A stretch of 64,000 nt of DNA from the NCBI RefSeq assembly GCF_005503625.1, contig NZ_SCMX01000020.1, forward strand, positions 32,112 through 96,111. The letters are read 5' to 3'. This document shows positions 44,090 through 52,999 of this stretch, piece by piece. Positions within the stretch are counted from its first letter, which is position 1, and every line of letters begins with the position of its first letter. A program made the translations under genes and the position numbers. The notes beneath the pieces are model-generated. The model was not told the origin of the DNA. It was given only the letters and a program-made list of their open reading frames with translations, and did not search any database. This stretch comes from Cupriavidus sp. 2SB (GTDB lineage Bacteria > Pseudomonadota > Gammaproteobacteria > Burkholderiales > Burkholderiaceae).

Positions 44090-45688
44090 CTAGCGCGTGG
44101 TATTGGGAATCAGACCAGCTTCCTCATCGGTGAGCGGCTTCGGCTCGGCCTGAACGACCGGCTCGTAGTAAGGGAAACGTGCACGCCCCTTCACGGCATT
44201 CGTGCCTTCCGCATCGCCACCGCCTCGAACGTAGCGCGACTTGTCTCCGTGACGGAACTCGAAAGACCAGTTGTCGCGTTTCTCGTTCTTAACCAGCGAC
44301 CACAGAAGTTGCCGCGAGGCCTGGCTGCGGAGCACGCGCTCGTTGAGAGCGTCAGGACACCACCCCTCAAGCACAGTGTCGTGCATACGCCGTTCGACGT
44401 CAGCATATGCCGGATCGCCGCACAGGTTCTTCTGTTCGTTCGGATCCACTTCCAAATCGAAGAGCATGGATTCGTGGCCGTGCGTGTAGGTGTACTTGAA
44501 GTTCCCCTCGCGTACCATTCGGCACGGCGCGCACACGCCCATGTCGCTGTACTCCGAGAAAGCTCGATCGCTCCACCCGGTTCCCGTGCCGGTTATCAGA
44601 CCTGTCATGTCGCGGCCATCGATCTCGGTGACGGTGTCGACCTTCCCGTCGTCGGCAACCGACATGAGAGTTGGCATCAAGTCCACGAGCGAGACGTTCT
44701 TCTCGACCACCTTGGCCTTGGGCAGACCGGGTCCACGGATAATGAGAGGAATTCGGGTCGCATTCTCAAAGAACGTCTGCTTGAACCACATGCCCCGCTC
44801 ACCCATCATGTCGCCGTGATCGGCCGTGAACACGATGATGGTGTCTTCCAGCAGCTTCGTCTGCTTCAGGATTTTCATCATCTCGCCAAGCTTGTCATCC
44901 ACGTAGCTGATCATGGCGTAGTACGCGTGGCGAGCATTTTTCGTGTGTTCATCCGTGACCGTCAAGCGATCGCGGCCGTGCGAGTAGTAGAGCCACTTGC
45001 TGTGCGTATCGAGCTGATCTAGCGGAATCGGGCCAACCTTCGGCATATCGATCTCATCATGATCGTATCGGTCCCAGTGTTCCTGCGACGCGGTGAACGG
45101 CGAATGCGGGTGCGTCAGGGAGACCGTGAGGAAGAATGGCCTGTCGCGGGGCTGACGCGCCAGGTCGTAGATCTTCTGATTCGCCATGAAGCTGGTTTCT
45201 TCATCGTAGTCGAGTTGCAAGCTGCGGAAGCAGGGGCCCGCCTCGACAACGGCTCGCATGTTGATGCCCGTAGGCGCATTGCGAGGACCCGCCTTCCAAT
45301 CCGGCACCCATGCAAAGTCCGCAGGATAGATGTCCGTTACCAGCCGTTCCTGGTAGCCATGCAATTGATCCGGGCCAACGAAGTGCATCTTGCCGGAGAG
45401 CGTCGTCGAATAGCCGAGACGACGCAGGTAATGCAGCAGCGTCGGCGTCGACGCCGTAAGCTCTGCAGCGTTGTCGAACGCATCAATGCTCCACGGCAGA
45501 CAACCGCTAAGCATGGCGTAACGCGACGATGCGCAAATCGGTGAGTTGGTATACGCGTTCTTGAACGTGACACCCTGCTCGCTCAGCGCAGCAATATTCG
45601 GTGCCTTGACCACGTCGTTGCCATACGCAGTCAATGCATTGGCGGTCAGTTGGTCGGCCATGAACAGAATAATATTTGGGCGGCGCAT
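44090..45688 (-). CDS. Choline-sulfatase homologue (BetC-like) with CASSR active-site motif
   Basis: The start at 45688 follows AAAGGAG; 532 residues. BetC features are NIILFMADQLTANAL, GKMHFVGPDQLHGYQERL, DIYPADFAWVPDW and the C-terminal choline-sulfatase segment near RQLLWSL. The formylglycine cysteine is Cys52, but the motif reads CASSR where CxPxR or CxAxR is usual. It may still be converted by the FGE at 32.8 kb. It would hydrolyse a choline-O-sulfate-like ester. No signal peptide is seen. It is followed in the same operon direction by the TPR gene and preceded by a GMC dehydrogenase. Confidence 0.88.
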   Translation of the reverse strand: MRRPNIILFMADQLTANALTAYGNDVVKAPNIAALSEQGVTFKNAYTNSPICASSRYAMLSGCLPWSIDAFDNAAELTASTPTLLHYLRRLGYSTTLSGKMHFVGPDQLHGYQERLVTDIYPADFAWVPDWKAGPRNAPTGINMRAVVEAGPCFRSLQLDYDEETSFMANQKIYDLARQPRDRPFFLTVSLTHPHSPFTASQEHWDRYDHDEIDMPKVGPIPLDQLDTHSKWLYYSHGRDRLTVTDEHTKNARHAYYAMISYVDDKLGEMMKILKQTKLLEDTIIVFTADHGDMMGERGMWFKQTFFENATRIPLIIRGPGLPKAKVVEKNVSLVDLMPTLMSVADDGKVDTVTEIDGRDMTGLITGTGTGWSDRAFSEYSDMGVCAPCRMVREGNFKYTYTHGHESMLFDLEVDPNEQKNLCGDPAYADVERRMHDTVLEGWCPDALNERVLRSQASRQLLWSLVKNEKRDNWSFEFRHGDKSRYVRGGGDAEGTNAVKGRARFPYYEPVVQAEPKPLTDEEAGLIPNTTR

Positions 45689-45768
45689 TCCAGTGTCTCC
45701 TTTCGTGGATAGCATGTTTTTGGTTCGGATATAGCAGGTTAATTCTGGACCTAATCTAAAGGGAACAA

Positions 45769-47445
45769 CTACGAGACAATTTCCATAATTTTCCCTGTGT
45801 CGATGCTTCGGGACCGACTCGATCCCTTGCCGCTATAGTCTTCGCGAATGATGTCGGCAGCCTTCTCCGCCACCATGATGGCCGGGGCGTTCGTGTTGCC
45901 GGATACAAGCGTCGGCATCACCGAACAGTCGACGACACGCAGCCCTTGGACACCTCGCACCCTCAAGCGTGAATCGACCACCGACATGTCGTCGGTTCCC
46001 ATCTTTGCCGTGCCGATCGGATGGAAGATCGTCGCGCCGTGGTTCCTGCAGAACTCCAACAGTTCTTCGTCGGTGTTGCTTTCCGGACCCGGCTTGAACT
46101 CGCGCTTTACATATGGACGCATTGCCGCCGAGTTGGCAATTTGCCGAGCAGCCCGAACGCCGGCGACCGCCGTCCGTTGATCGAGTTCGGTCGAAAGATA
46201 ATGCCCCTGCATTTCTGGTGCCGCCAATGGATCCGGCGATGAGATCCGCACGTAGCCCCTGGACTCGGGCCGCAGTTGGCAGATGGACAGTGTGAAGCCA
46301 GAGAAAGGGTGAACTTTCCCGCCTGCCATGTCAGCGGACAACGTGGAGACGTGGAACTGGATGTCGGGCGTCGCAGCCACCGGCCGGCCGTGCTCATCCT
46401 TGAGGGCACGCATAAAGCAGCCGCCTTGGTTAATGCCAACTGCCAGCGGACCGCTACGATACAGTAGCCATTGCAAGCCAATCTTGGCCTTACCGATCCA
46501 GGAGTTAAGCTCGTCGTTCGTGGTGATCGGTTTGGTGCATTCATAGTAGAGACGCACCTGCAGATGATCTTGCAGGTTCTCGCCCACACCCTTCAAATCC
46601 TGCACGACGGGAATTCCGAATTTTGCGAGCAGATCTTTCGGACCAATACCGGACAGTTGCAAAAGTTGTGGTGTCTGGATAGCGCCCGCAGCCAGCAGTA
46701 CTTCTGCACGACAGCGTGCCGAACGCCTGACACCCGCCTGCATATAGTTCACCCCGACTACTCGACGGCCTTCATAGATTAGTCCGGTCGCTTGCGCTTC
46801 CGTTTCGATGCGCAAATTGGGGCGATTCCGTACTGGCGTCAGGAACGCCCGCGCAGTGCTGCAGCGGCGCCCACGATCCGTTGTGAGTTGATAGTAGCCC
46901 GCACCTTCTTGAGTAGCTCCGTTGAAGTCGCCATTTCTCGGCACGCCGGTCTGCTCCGCGCCCGCAATGAACGCCTCGATCAACTCATGTGTCTTGCCCA
47001 CATCCGAGACCTTGAGCGGACCATCAGCGCCATGGTACTTGCTCGACCCACGTTGGTTCCCTTCAGACTTGCGAAAGTACGGTAGAACTTCATCGAAGGA
47101 CCAACCTTCGTTTCCGAGTGCGGACCACTTATCGTAGTCTTCGCGCTGGCCGCGAATGTAGACAAGGCCGTTGATCGAACTTGAGCCCCCGAGCGTCTTT
47201 CCGCGCGGCCAGTAGATCCGCCGATTGTTCATTCCAGGATCTGGCTCCGTTTCGAAGCGCCAGTTAACGCGAGGGTCCCACATTGTCTTGCCGTAACCGA
47301 TTGGGATATGAATCCACATGAAGTTGTCCGGTGGGCCAGCTTCCAGCAAGAGCACTCGGGTGTTGGGGTTCTCGGTCAAACGTGCCGCGAGTGTGGCCCC
47401 GCATGAGCCCGCCCCCACGATGATGAAATCGAATTCTTCAGACAT
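45769..47445 (-). CDS. GMC-family FAD oxidoreductase (choline dehydrogenase-like)
   Basis: The 558-residue enzyme has the FAD motif IIVGAGSCGATLAARL, GGSSSINGLVYIRG, SGIGPKDLL and the catalytic C-terminal HPIGTAKMGTDD and GNTNAPAIMVAEK. It would oxidise the alcohol freed by the downstream choline-sulfatase homologue. Choline is a candidate but not proven. The start follows a GAG-rich site. A perfect TGGAAC-N5-GTTCCA element lies 59 bp upstream. Confidence 0.92.
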   Translation of the reverse strand: MSEEFDFIIVGAGSCGATLAARLTENPNTRVLLLEAGPPDNFMWIHIPIGYGKTMWDPRVNWRFETEPDPGMNNRRIYWPRGKTLGGSSSINGLVYIRGQREDYDKWSALGNEGWSFDEVLPYFRKSEGNQRGSSKYHGADGPLKVSDVGKTHELIEAFIAGAEQTGVPRNGDFNGATQEGAGYYQLTTDRGRRCSTARAFLTPVRNRPNLRIETEAQATGLIYEGRRVVGVNYMQAGVRRSARCRAEVLLAAGAIQTPQLLQLSGIGPKDLLAKFGIPVVQDLKGVGENLQDHLQVRLYYECTKPITTNDELNSWIGKAKIGLQWLLYRSGPLAVGINQGGCFMRALKDEHGRPVAATPDIQFHVSTLSADMAGGKVHPFSGFTLSICQLRPESRGYVRISSPDPLAAPEMQGHYLSTELDQRTAVAGVRAARQIANSAAMRPYVKREFKPGPESNTDEELLEFCRNHGATIFHPIGTAKMGTDDMSVVDSRLRVRGVQGLRVVDCSVMPTLVSGNTNAPAIMVAEKAADIIREDYSGKGSSRSRSIDTGKIMEIVS

Positions 47446-47503
47446 GTCTCACTCGCCTGTCGTGTTGTGATCGGTAGTGAAAGCATCTTAGACAATGTTT
47501 ATT

Positions 47504-47520
47504 TGGAACGCAACGTTCCA
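47504..47520. promoter_or_regulatory. TGGAAC-N5-GTTCCA operator upstream of the GMC-sulfatase operon
   Basis: A perfect copy of the element also found at 52772-52788. It lies 59 bp upstream of the GMC start. It is a good candidate binding site for one of the IclR regulators at 50.7-52.5 kb. Confidence 0.75.
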
Positions 47521-48292
47521 TTTCTAAATATCTACCCTCATAAAGCCGGAACAACATAAGGGTTAACCCTTTGATTGGGCATGCTTTGGGCGAGTGCGTT
47601 CCAAAAAGCACATCAATGAATGCGAAATGCTGAAACTCACCGCACCTATTGATGTCGCCGAGATCGCGCCGGCTTTCCGCGATTGACGTGGAGCGGATAC
47701 GTTGAACCGCCATGGATGGCACCGCGCAGAGTCGCCGCGATGGGCGGCATGAACAACTCGCCCAGGTCATTTGCAAACTTGCGAGGGACAGTGGAATAAA
47801 TCAGGCCGTGAAGAGGCTTACGGCTCTGCAGTCCCTCGCAAAGGAAATTCACCAAGGCCCAAGGCACCATGACGGTCGCCGTGGAAAAAGTAGAGGAGGC
47901 GTCAAATCCGAAGGGGTCAAGCGTGAGAGCGAATGTCACGTTCCAAGGTAAGCAGCCTGTCAAAGTCCGCTATGTGCTGACATATCGCGAAAACAGGATC
48001 GTCAGCGAAACTTGGCAAATTGACCCGAAGTTGGGCTCTGTGGCGTCCTGGGCTTCCGCTTTATCTAGGCGGCGGTGCTCTGCCGCCTAGACTCAGGTGG
48101 CCAAGGCAAAGCGTTCGACGAACTTGGTCGATCTCACCAACGGCTGCATTCCGGGTGAGTATGGTGCGCAATGCTAGCGCCCCATATAGCGTGGGCCGCT
48201 GCACGAGACGGCGCAATGTGAGTCTCGGTGCAGGCTACCCGCTTGTACCTCAAGCGGAATGTCCCTGCAAACGTCTACGGCTTCAGGCAAGC
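47521..48292. other. Long gap with one doubtful small frame
   Basis: About 770 bp between the GMC operator and the YeiH gene. A 73-codon frame on the plus strand at 47869-48090 has a weak AAGG site, a coding-like stretch VRYVLTYRENRIVSETWQIDP and no homology I recognise. In the frame just before it two stop codons interrupt a reading that starts at 47753, so it may be the tail of a decayed gene. No other gene is seen. Confidence 0.3.
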
Positions 48293-49384
48293 TCAGAACA
48301 GCAGCACGCCGAGCGCCGCTCCGGCCACCATCAGAAAGACGAACAGCAGACCCGCGAGTACCAACGGCGCTCGTCCTGCACGGAGAAGATCACCGATGCG
48401 TGTTTGCAGCCCAATGGCAAGCATCGCGCAGGCAAGCATCCAATTGTCCAATGCGGTCAGGCCGGGCTTCCAGTCCGTTGGAACCAACTCAGCGGAATTC
48501 ACACCCATCACGGCCACGAACGCGATCGCGAACCAGGGTACAGACTTCAGCAAGCCTCGCAAGTTGCGCGACTCAGTGGATTCCTGCGACCAACTCGTCT
48601 TGGGCCAGAGCGCCATGATTAGCAACAAGGGCGCCAAGGCCAACACCCGTACCATTTTGGTAACGACAGCCGCATCGGCCGTGGCATCACTGACCATCTT
48701 GCCCGCAGCAATCACCTGTGCAACTTCGTGCAGCGTTGCACCGGTAAATATGCCAAAGCTTTTCTCGCTAATTGCAAAGTGCCAGTGCTGAGTCAGCAGT
48801 TCATACATCCACGGGTAAAGAAACATCCCCGCAGTGCCAAACAGTACAACCGTTGCTACCGCTACCGCCGTTTGCCGGTCATTGGTCTTCACGACCGACG
48901 ACACCGCAATCGCAGCCGCTGCACCACAGACCGCGCTTCCGGCGCTTACCAGTATGGCTTCGCGACGACTCATACCCAGCACACTAGATCCTAGCCAGGT
49001 TCCAACAATCAGAGTCCCCGCAAGCATCGTCAGCGGTAGAACGACGCCACCCGCGCCAAGGGCAACAATGGCACCAAATGTCAGTCGCAGCCCGTAGAGG
49101 GCAACACCCCAACGTAGCAAGTAGTGTCGGGCGAATTGCATTCCCGGCGCCAATGGCATCAGCCATTCTTTAGGCATCGTGTTGGCTGCCACCATCCCGG
49201 CTCCAATGGCAAGGGTCAGCGCCGACAGACCATATCCCGAAATGGTCGGATGGTTCGCCAACGATTGCGCGAGCCAGGCGATTGCGCCCAATGGAATCAG
49301 GGTCAGGATGCGCTGTCGCCATAGGGTCAAGCCCGTCGGAGAAACGATAGATGAAGCAGAGGAAGGTGTCGGCGCAGTCGACAT
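48293..49384 (-). CDS. YeiH-type (putative sulfate exporter) membrane protein
   Basis: The 363-residue protein, from the ATG at 49384 (frame open to 49429), has about ten membrane helices. AGSAVCGAAAAIAVSSV and ATLHEVAQVIAAG are signatures of the PSE/YeiH (UPF0324) family. Members were proposed as sulfate or sulfonate exporters. Placed among sulfatases, it may remove sulfate released from esters. It is divergent from a Bug gene, with two TGGAAC-like sites between. Confidence 0.82.
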   Translation of the reverse strand: MSTAPTPSSASSIVSPTGLTLWRQRILTLIPLGAIAWLAQSLANHPTISGYGLSALTLAIGAGMVAANTMPKEWLMPLAPGMQFARHYLLRWGVALYGLRLTFGAIVALGAGGVVLPLTMLAGTLIVGTWLGSSVLGMSRREAILVSAGSAVCGAAAAIAVSSVVKTNDRQTAVAVATVVLFGTAGMFLYPWMYELLTQHWHFAISEKSFGIFTGATLHEVAQVIAAGKMVSDATADAAVVTKMVRVLALAPLLLIMALWPKTSWSQESTESRNLRGLLKSVPWFAIAFVAVMGVNSAELVPTDWKPGLTALDNWMLACAMLAIGLQTRIGDLLRAGRAPLVLAGLLFVFLMVAGAALGVLLF

Positions 49385-49506
49385 AGAGAGCTCAGTGAAT
49401 GACAGTTGTGATGCCAGCCTAAGCGCCACGGTCTAACCAGTAAAACTGAAATTACCGCTAAGTCTTACCTAAAATTTCGATTTGACGCTGCTCTACGCCC
49501 ATGATA

Positions 49507-49523
49507 TGGAACAAATTGTCCCC
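49507..49523. promoter_or_regulatory. Degenerate TGGAAC-N5-GTCCCC element
   Basis: Left arm perfect, right arm 4 of 6. It lies between YeiH and the divergent Bug gene. The centre is 42 bp (about four helical turns) from that of the next element, which would place both on one face of the DNA. Confidence 0.45.
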
Positions 49524-49548
49524 TTTATTGTTTTGTATTTACTTTTTT

Positions 49549-49565
49549 TGGTACTTTTCGTTCCA
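49549..49565. promoter_or_regulatory. TGGTAC-N5-GTTCCA operator
   Basis: One mismatch to the TGGAAC-N5-GTTCCA element, 83 bp upstream of the Bug start. See the neighbouring element at 49507. Confidence 0.6.
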
Positions 49566-49647
49566 ATAATTCTGGAATATGATCGTGTCTCCGGAAGAGC
49601 ATTTGCGGACGCTCGGCCGCGCAAACAAAAAATGGAGACAAGGCCTC

Positions 49648-50622
49648 ATGAATCGACGACGCGCCATGCTGGCGATTGCAAGCAGCACCACGTGCGCAGT
49701 ATTCCCTGAACTTGGAAACGCCCAGGCCACTTGGCCCTCGAAACCCATCAAGCTGGTTGTGCCCTACCCCGCGGGAGCCATCTCTGACTTTTTGGGCCGC
49801 TACATTGGTCGCGTTCTGTCCACGGAACTTGGCACCCCTGTTGTCGTGGAAAACAAGCCGGGAGCCGGGACCAATATCGGATCGGACTCTGTCGCCAAGG
49901 CAGCCCCTGATGGCTACACCCTGCTGTTGGCCAGTAGCACGAATGCCGTAAATGTCACGCTGTTTCCAAAGCTGACATATAGTCCGACGCGCGATCTGAC
50001 GCCAATCTCAGTCATTGCGGACGTGCCAAATTGCCTGGTAGTTAATCGTGATTTCAAGGCGAATACCGTCGCCGATTTGATAAAGGCGGCGAAGAGCGAT
50101 CCAGACGGGTTGGCCTATGCTTCTTCAGGTCCGGGCAGCCCCGCACACCTGGCGGCGGAGATGTTCAATCGCATGGCAGGTGTACAAATTCGGAACATTT
50201 CCTACAAGGGCGCCAGCCCTGCTATAGCGGATGTAATCGCAGGGCACGTTCCCATCGTGTTTTCCCACCTCGCCGCAGTGCGTGGAGCGTATGAGGCAGG
50301 GAAGGTGAAAATCCTGGCCGTTGCAAGCAAGTCGCGCTGGCCGGTATTGCCTAACATCCCCACGATTGCTGAGTCGGGCGTTGCTGGATACGAAGCAGGC
50401 GCTTGGTACGGCCTCATGGCTCCGGCCGGAACGCCCAAGCCCATCCTGGATCGGCTGCAGGCAGCGTTGAGCAAGATGCGAACGCCGACTACTGCCGAAG
50501 TGATACGCCAACAAGGGGCGGATTTGCGGATCGCTGGCGCAGAAGACATGAAGAGTCGCCTTGACAGCGACATCAAGACTTACGCCGCGCTGATCAAAAC
50601 AGCGGGTATCGTTGTGGAGTAA
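49648..50622 (+). CDS. Bug family solute-binding protein
   Basis: The ATG at 49648 follows GGAG/AAGG; 324 residues, signal peptide to GNAQ. WPSKPIKLVVPYPAGAISDFLGR, NKPGAGTNIGSD and SSTNAVNVTLFPKL make it a close relative of the Bug proteins at 6.7 and 41.5 kb. It is convergent with the IclR genes but shares their operator sites upstream, so it is likely in their regulon. Confidence 0.9.
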   Translation: MNRRRAMLAIASSTTCAVFPELGNAQATWPSKPIKLVVPYPAGAISDFLGRYIGRVLSTELGTPVVVENKPGAGTNIGSDSVAKAAPDGYTLLLASSTNAVNVTLFPKLTYSPTRDLTPISVIADVPNCLVVNRDFKANTVADLIKAAKSDPDGLAYASSGPGSPAHLAAEMFNRMAGVQIRNISYKGASPAIADVIAGHVPIVFSHLAAVRGAYEAGKVKILAVASKSRWPVLPNIPTIAESGVAGYEAGAWYGLMAPAGTPKPILDRLQAALSKMRTPTTAEVIRQQGADLRIAGAEDMKSRLDSDIKTYAALIKTAGIVVE

Positions 50623-50639
50623 CGCTAACCAGGCATCGT

Positions 50640-50671
50640 GAAGCCGATACCAAGTATGTGGTATCGGCTTC
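50640..50671. terminator. Long perfect hairpin between convergent genes
   Basis: A 13-bp perfect stem from GAAGCCGATACCA with its complement around a 6-nt loop separates the Bug and IclR genes. It probably terminates both. Confidence 0.75.
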
Positions 50672-50678
50672 TTGGCAC

Positions 50679-51536
50679 CTACAGAAGGCCTCGCATTTTT
50701 GCCGCAGCTTCGCGCAAGGCGGGCAGCTTGCCGATAGCAGACTCAACATTCATGCGAGCCGATGGCGCATGCACGGAAATTGCAGCCCTTGCGATGCCTT
50801 GCCCGTCTAGCACCGGTACGGCGATAGCCACCAAGCCAGGAATGAACTCCTCCTGATCCAATGCATAGCCATTGACAGCGATCCTCTCGCACTCGGTCCG
50901 CAAGGCTTGCGTAGACGTAATACTAGTCGGGGTGAGCGGTTCTAAAGGCAATTGGGCCAGCAGTGCCTCTCTCTGAGCTGGTGCCATCAACCCAAGAAAC
51001 AACTTGCCGCTAGCCGTGCAGTGAAGGGGCACATGAGCGCCAGCATCAAGCGTCAAGCGCCAAGGCCACGGTGCTTCCACGCGATCCAAATACATGACGC
51101 TGGCACCATCCAGCGTCGTGAAATTGCACGTCTCGCCGACCTCTTGCACCAGCGAGGCGAGCACCTCGTGGCGAAGCCCTCGCAATCCATCGTGGTTCAG
51201 CGTATCAAGCGCAAGTCGACGAAGCGTTGGGCCCACGACATAAAATCGCTCGTCAACATCCCGCGCAAGGTATCCACTCGCGAGGAGCTGAGCACACAAT
51301 CGGTGGGTTGTCGCTTTCGGAAGACCCAGCTCTGCGACAAGATCTGCCAAAGTCATCGCACGGCTTGCCCCTGCGATGGCATGCAGCAGCCTCAAAGTTC
51401 GATCAGCCATAGCGCCGCCGAGTGAGGGCGACCCCGATGCAACGGCATCAACCGCAACCACGCTCCTGGCAGGGGCCGAAACCTTCCCGTTCAACTTCTT
51501 AGGTTTCGCGTTTCGAGCGATTCGTTGAGTTTCCAT
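50679..51536 (-). CDS. IclR-family regulator (tandem copy A)
   Basis: The 285-residue product from the ATG at 51536 (frame open to 51668; the start is uncertain because no site is strong) has a long basic tail before the winged helix, TLRLLHAIAGASRAMTLADLV, and an effector domain with YLDRVEAPWPWRLTL and VPLHCTASGKLFL. It shares most of its C-terminal domain with copy B 158 bp upstream and clearly with the IclR of the xsc operon. It probably binds TGGAAC-N5-GTTCCA. Confidence 0.9.
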   Translation of the reverse strand: METQRIARNAKPKKLNGKVSAPARSVVAVDAVASGSPSLGGAMADRTLRLLHAIAGASRAMTLADLVAELGLPKATTHRLCAQLLASGYLARDVDERFYVVGPTLRRLALDTLNHDGLRGLRHEVLASLVQEVGETCNFTTLDGASVMYLDRVEAPWPWRLTLDAGAHVPLHCTASGKLFLGLMAPAQREALLAQLPLEPLTPTSITSTQALRTECERIAVNGYALDQEEFIPGLVAIAVPVLDGQGIARAAISVHAPSARMNVESAIGKLPALREAAAKMRGLL

Positions 51537-51693
51537 AACTTGGTCTTGTGAACTGAGGGAGCGGGCCATCCCGCCCATCGAGCGCCGATCCGAAGCCAAT
51601 GAGTCGCAATCGTTCCATTTCAACGGATCAGGGTACGCCAATGTTGAATAAATGGTATCACGGTCCAATCCTCTACAAACGATTGCGCGGGTT

Positions 51694-52494
51694 TCATAGC
51701 AGATCAGCCATCAGTCTCGCGGCACGGTGGAGCGCCGGCAATTTGGCCACAGCATCAGTAGTCGTCATACGGGCCACAGGGCCATGAACAGATATGCCCC
51801 CCCAGACCTTTCCTTCGGCATCCAGAACTGGAACAGCAATTGCGACCAAGCCGGGAACAAACTCTTCACGATCCAGCGCATATCCGCACTCCGCTATGGC
51901 TGCACACTCACGGCGCAAAGCATCGCGCGAGACGATGGTGGCCGGCGTCAGCGCATCCATACTAGTTTGCTCCATCAATTTTTCACGCCTTCCTTGCGGC
52001 ATAAGAGCCAAAAAAAGCTTGCCACTTGCCGTGCAATGCAACGGGACTTTTGCACCCGGTTCCAGAGTCAGGCGCCAAGGCCACGGCGCCTCCACGCGAT
52101 CCAGATACAGCACACTTGCACCATCCAAGGTTGTGAAGTTTCCGCTCTCCCCGACTTCAGCAACGAGTTTCACCAAAACGCTCTGCCGCTTGGCCCGGAT
52201 TTCTCGCCGATTGAGTGCATTCAGCGCCAAGCGCCGAAGCGCCGGGCCGCGAACATAGTGGCCGTGCCCCAAGTCTCGTGCAAGGTAGCCCTGTGCCACC
52301 AAGCCACTGCAGATTCGTTCAACGGCAACTTTTGACAACACGAGATGGCTGGAAAGTTCTACTGTTGTGGCCCCGCGCGTGGCACCTGCAATGACGCTCA
52401 AAAGCCGCAAGGTGTAATCGGCGGAAGTCGCGGCCGGCGTATGACTTCCATCTTGCGACAAGCCGCCATTCTCTATCTGATCATCAAGAGCCAT
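51694..52494 (-). CDS. IclR-family regulator (tandem copy B)
   Basis: The 266-residue paralogue of copy A has its winged helix near residues 20-85 and the same YLDRVEAPWPWRLTL and GYALDREEFVPGLVAIAVPV segments. The tandem arrangement points to duplication with divergence. A perfect TGGAAC-N5-GTTCCA site lies 278 bp upstream, towards the divergent MFS gene. Confidence 0.9.
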   Translation of the reverse strand: MALDDQIENGGLSQDGSHTPAATSADYTLRLLSVIAGATRGATTVELSSHLVLSKVAVERICSGLVAQGYLARDLGHGHYVRGPALRRLALNALNRREIRAKRQSVLVKLVAEVGESGNFTTLDGASVLYLDRVEAPWPWRLTLEPGAKVPLHCTASGKLFLALMPQGRREKLMEQTSMDALTPATIVSRDALRRECAAIAECGYALDREEFVPGLVAIAVPVLDAEGKVWGGISVHGPVARMTTTDAVAKLPALHRAARLMADLL

Positions 52495-52771
52495 AGATGT
52501 CTTGCAGGTTTGAAAGTTATTAGGTGCCCCACCACGGCGACCTAGGAGACGGATCGTCGTCCGCTTCGGAGCATGAATCCTCGACGGCCCATCGGATCGC
52601 GCAGGTCGCAGATGCGTGATAGACGAGGAGCAGCCAGTGCCAGGACGTCACCCTGAAGCCACCAAGCTGCCGCAACAGCACTTCCCACCGCTGTCTGAGA
52701 TGTCGATGCATCGCAGGGCCCTCACATTTGGTTAAAAAGGCGCGCTCTTGAGCCTATACACCAAATCATAG

Positions 52772-52788
52772 TGGAACAATTTGTTCCA
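52772..52788. promoter_or_regulatory. TGGAAC-N5-GTTCCA operator
   Basis: Perfect copy, spacer AATTT. It lies between the divergent IclR copy B and the MFS transporter. Confidence 0.75.
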
Positions 52789-52894
52789 TTCACTGTTGTT
52801 TACCCGAAGTCCCCTGCATTGAGTGCGCCATACATCACATAAAGAAATCACGGCAATGCTATTTTGTGAAGCTCACGCGGGTAAACCCTTAAAA

Positions 52895-52911
52895 TGAAAC
52901 ATTGCGTTCCA
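52895..52911. promoter_or_regulatory. TGAAAC-N5-GTTCCA operator
   Basis: One mismatch to consensus, 89 bp upstream of the MFS start. Confidence 0.6.
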
Positions 52912-52999
52912 TTGTTCTGGCTTATAACATTCACAAAAAAGACAGATAGTCCCATTCTATTCAAACGAATGGGCAACAGGACACCAATGGAGACAACAC

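Larger units (their letters stand above)
52495..52999. other. Divergent control region between IclR copy B and MFS gene
   Basis: It holds a perfect TGGAAC-N5-GTTCCA at 52772-52788 and a variant TGAAAC-N5-GTTCCA at 52895-52911. A 63-codon minus-strand frame at 52520-52711 shows no recognisable domain and I do not call it. No RNA gene is seen. Confidence 0.6.

Noticed and set aside
47587..47603. TGGGCG-N5-GTTCCA as another IclR site
   Set aside because: Only the right arm fits; the left arm matches 3 of 6.
52520..52711. A 63-codon minus-strand frame upstream of IclR copy B
   Set aside because: No domain, no site and no conserved context; kept only as a remark in the intergenic entry.
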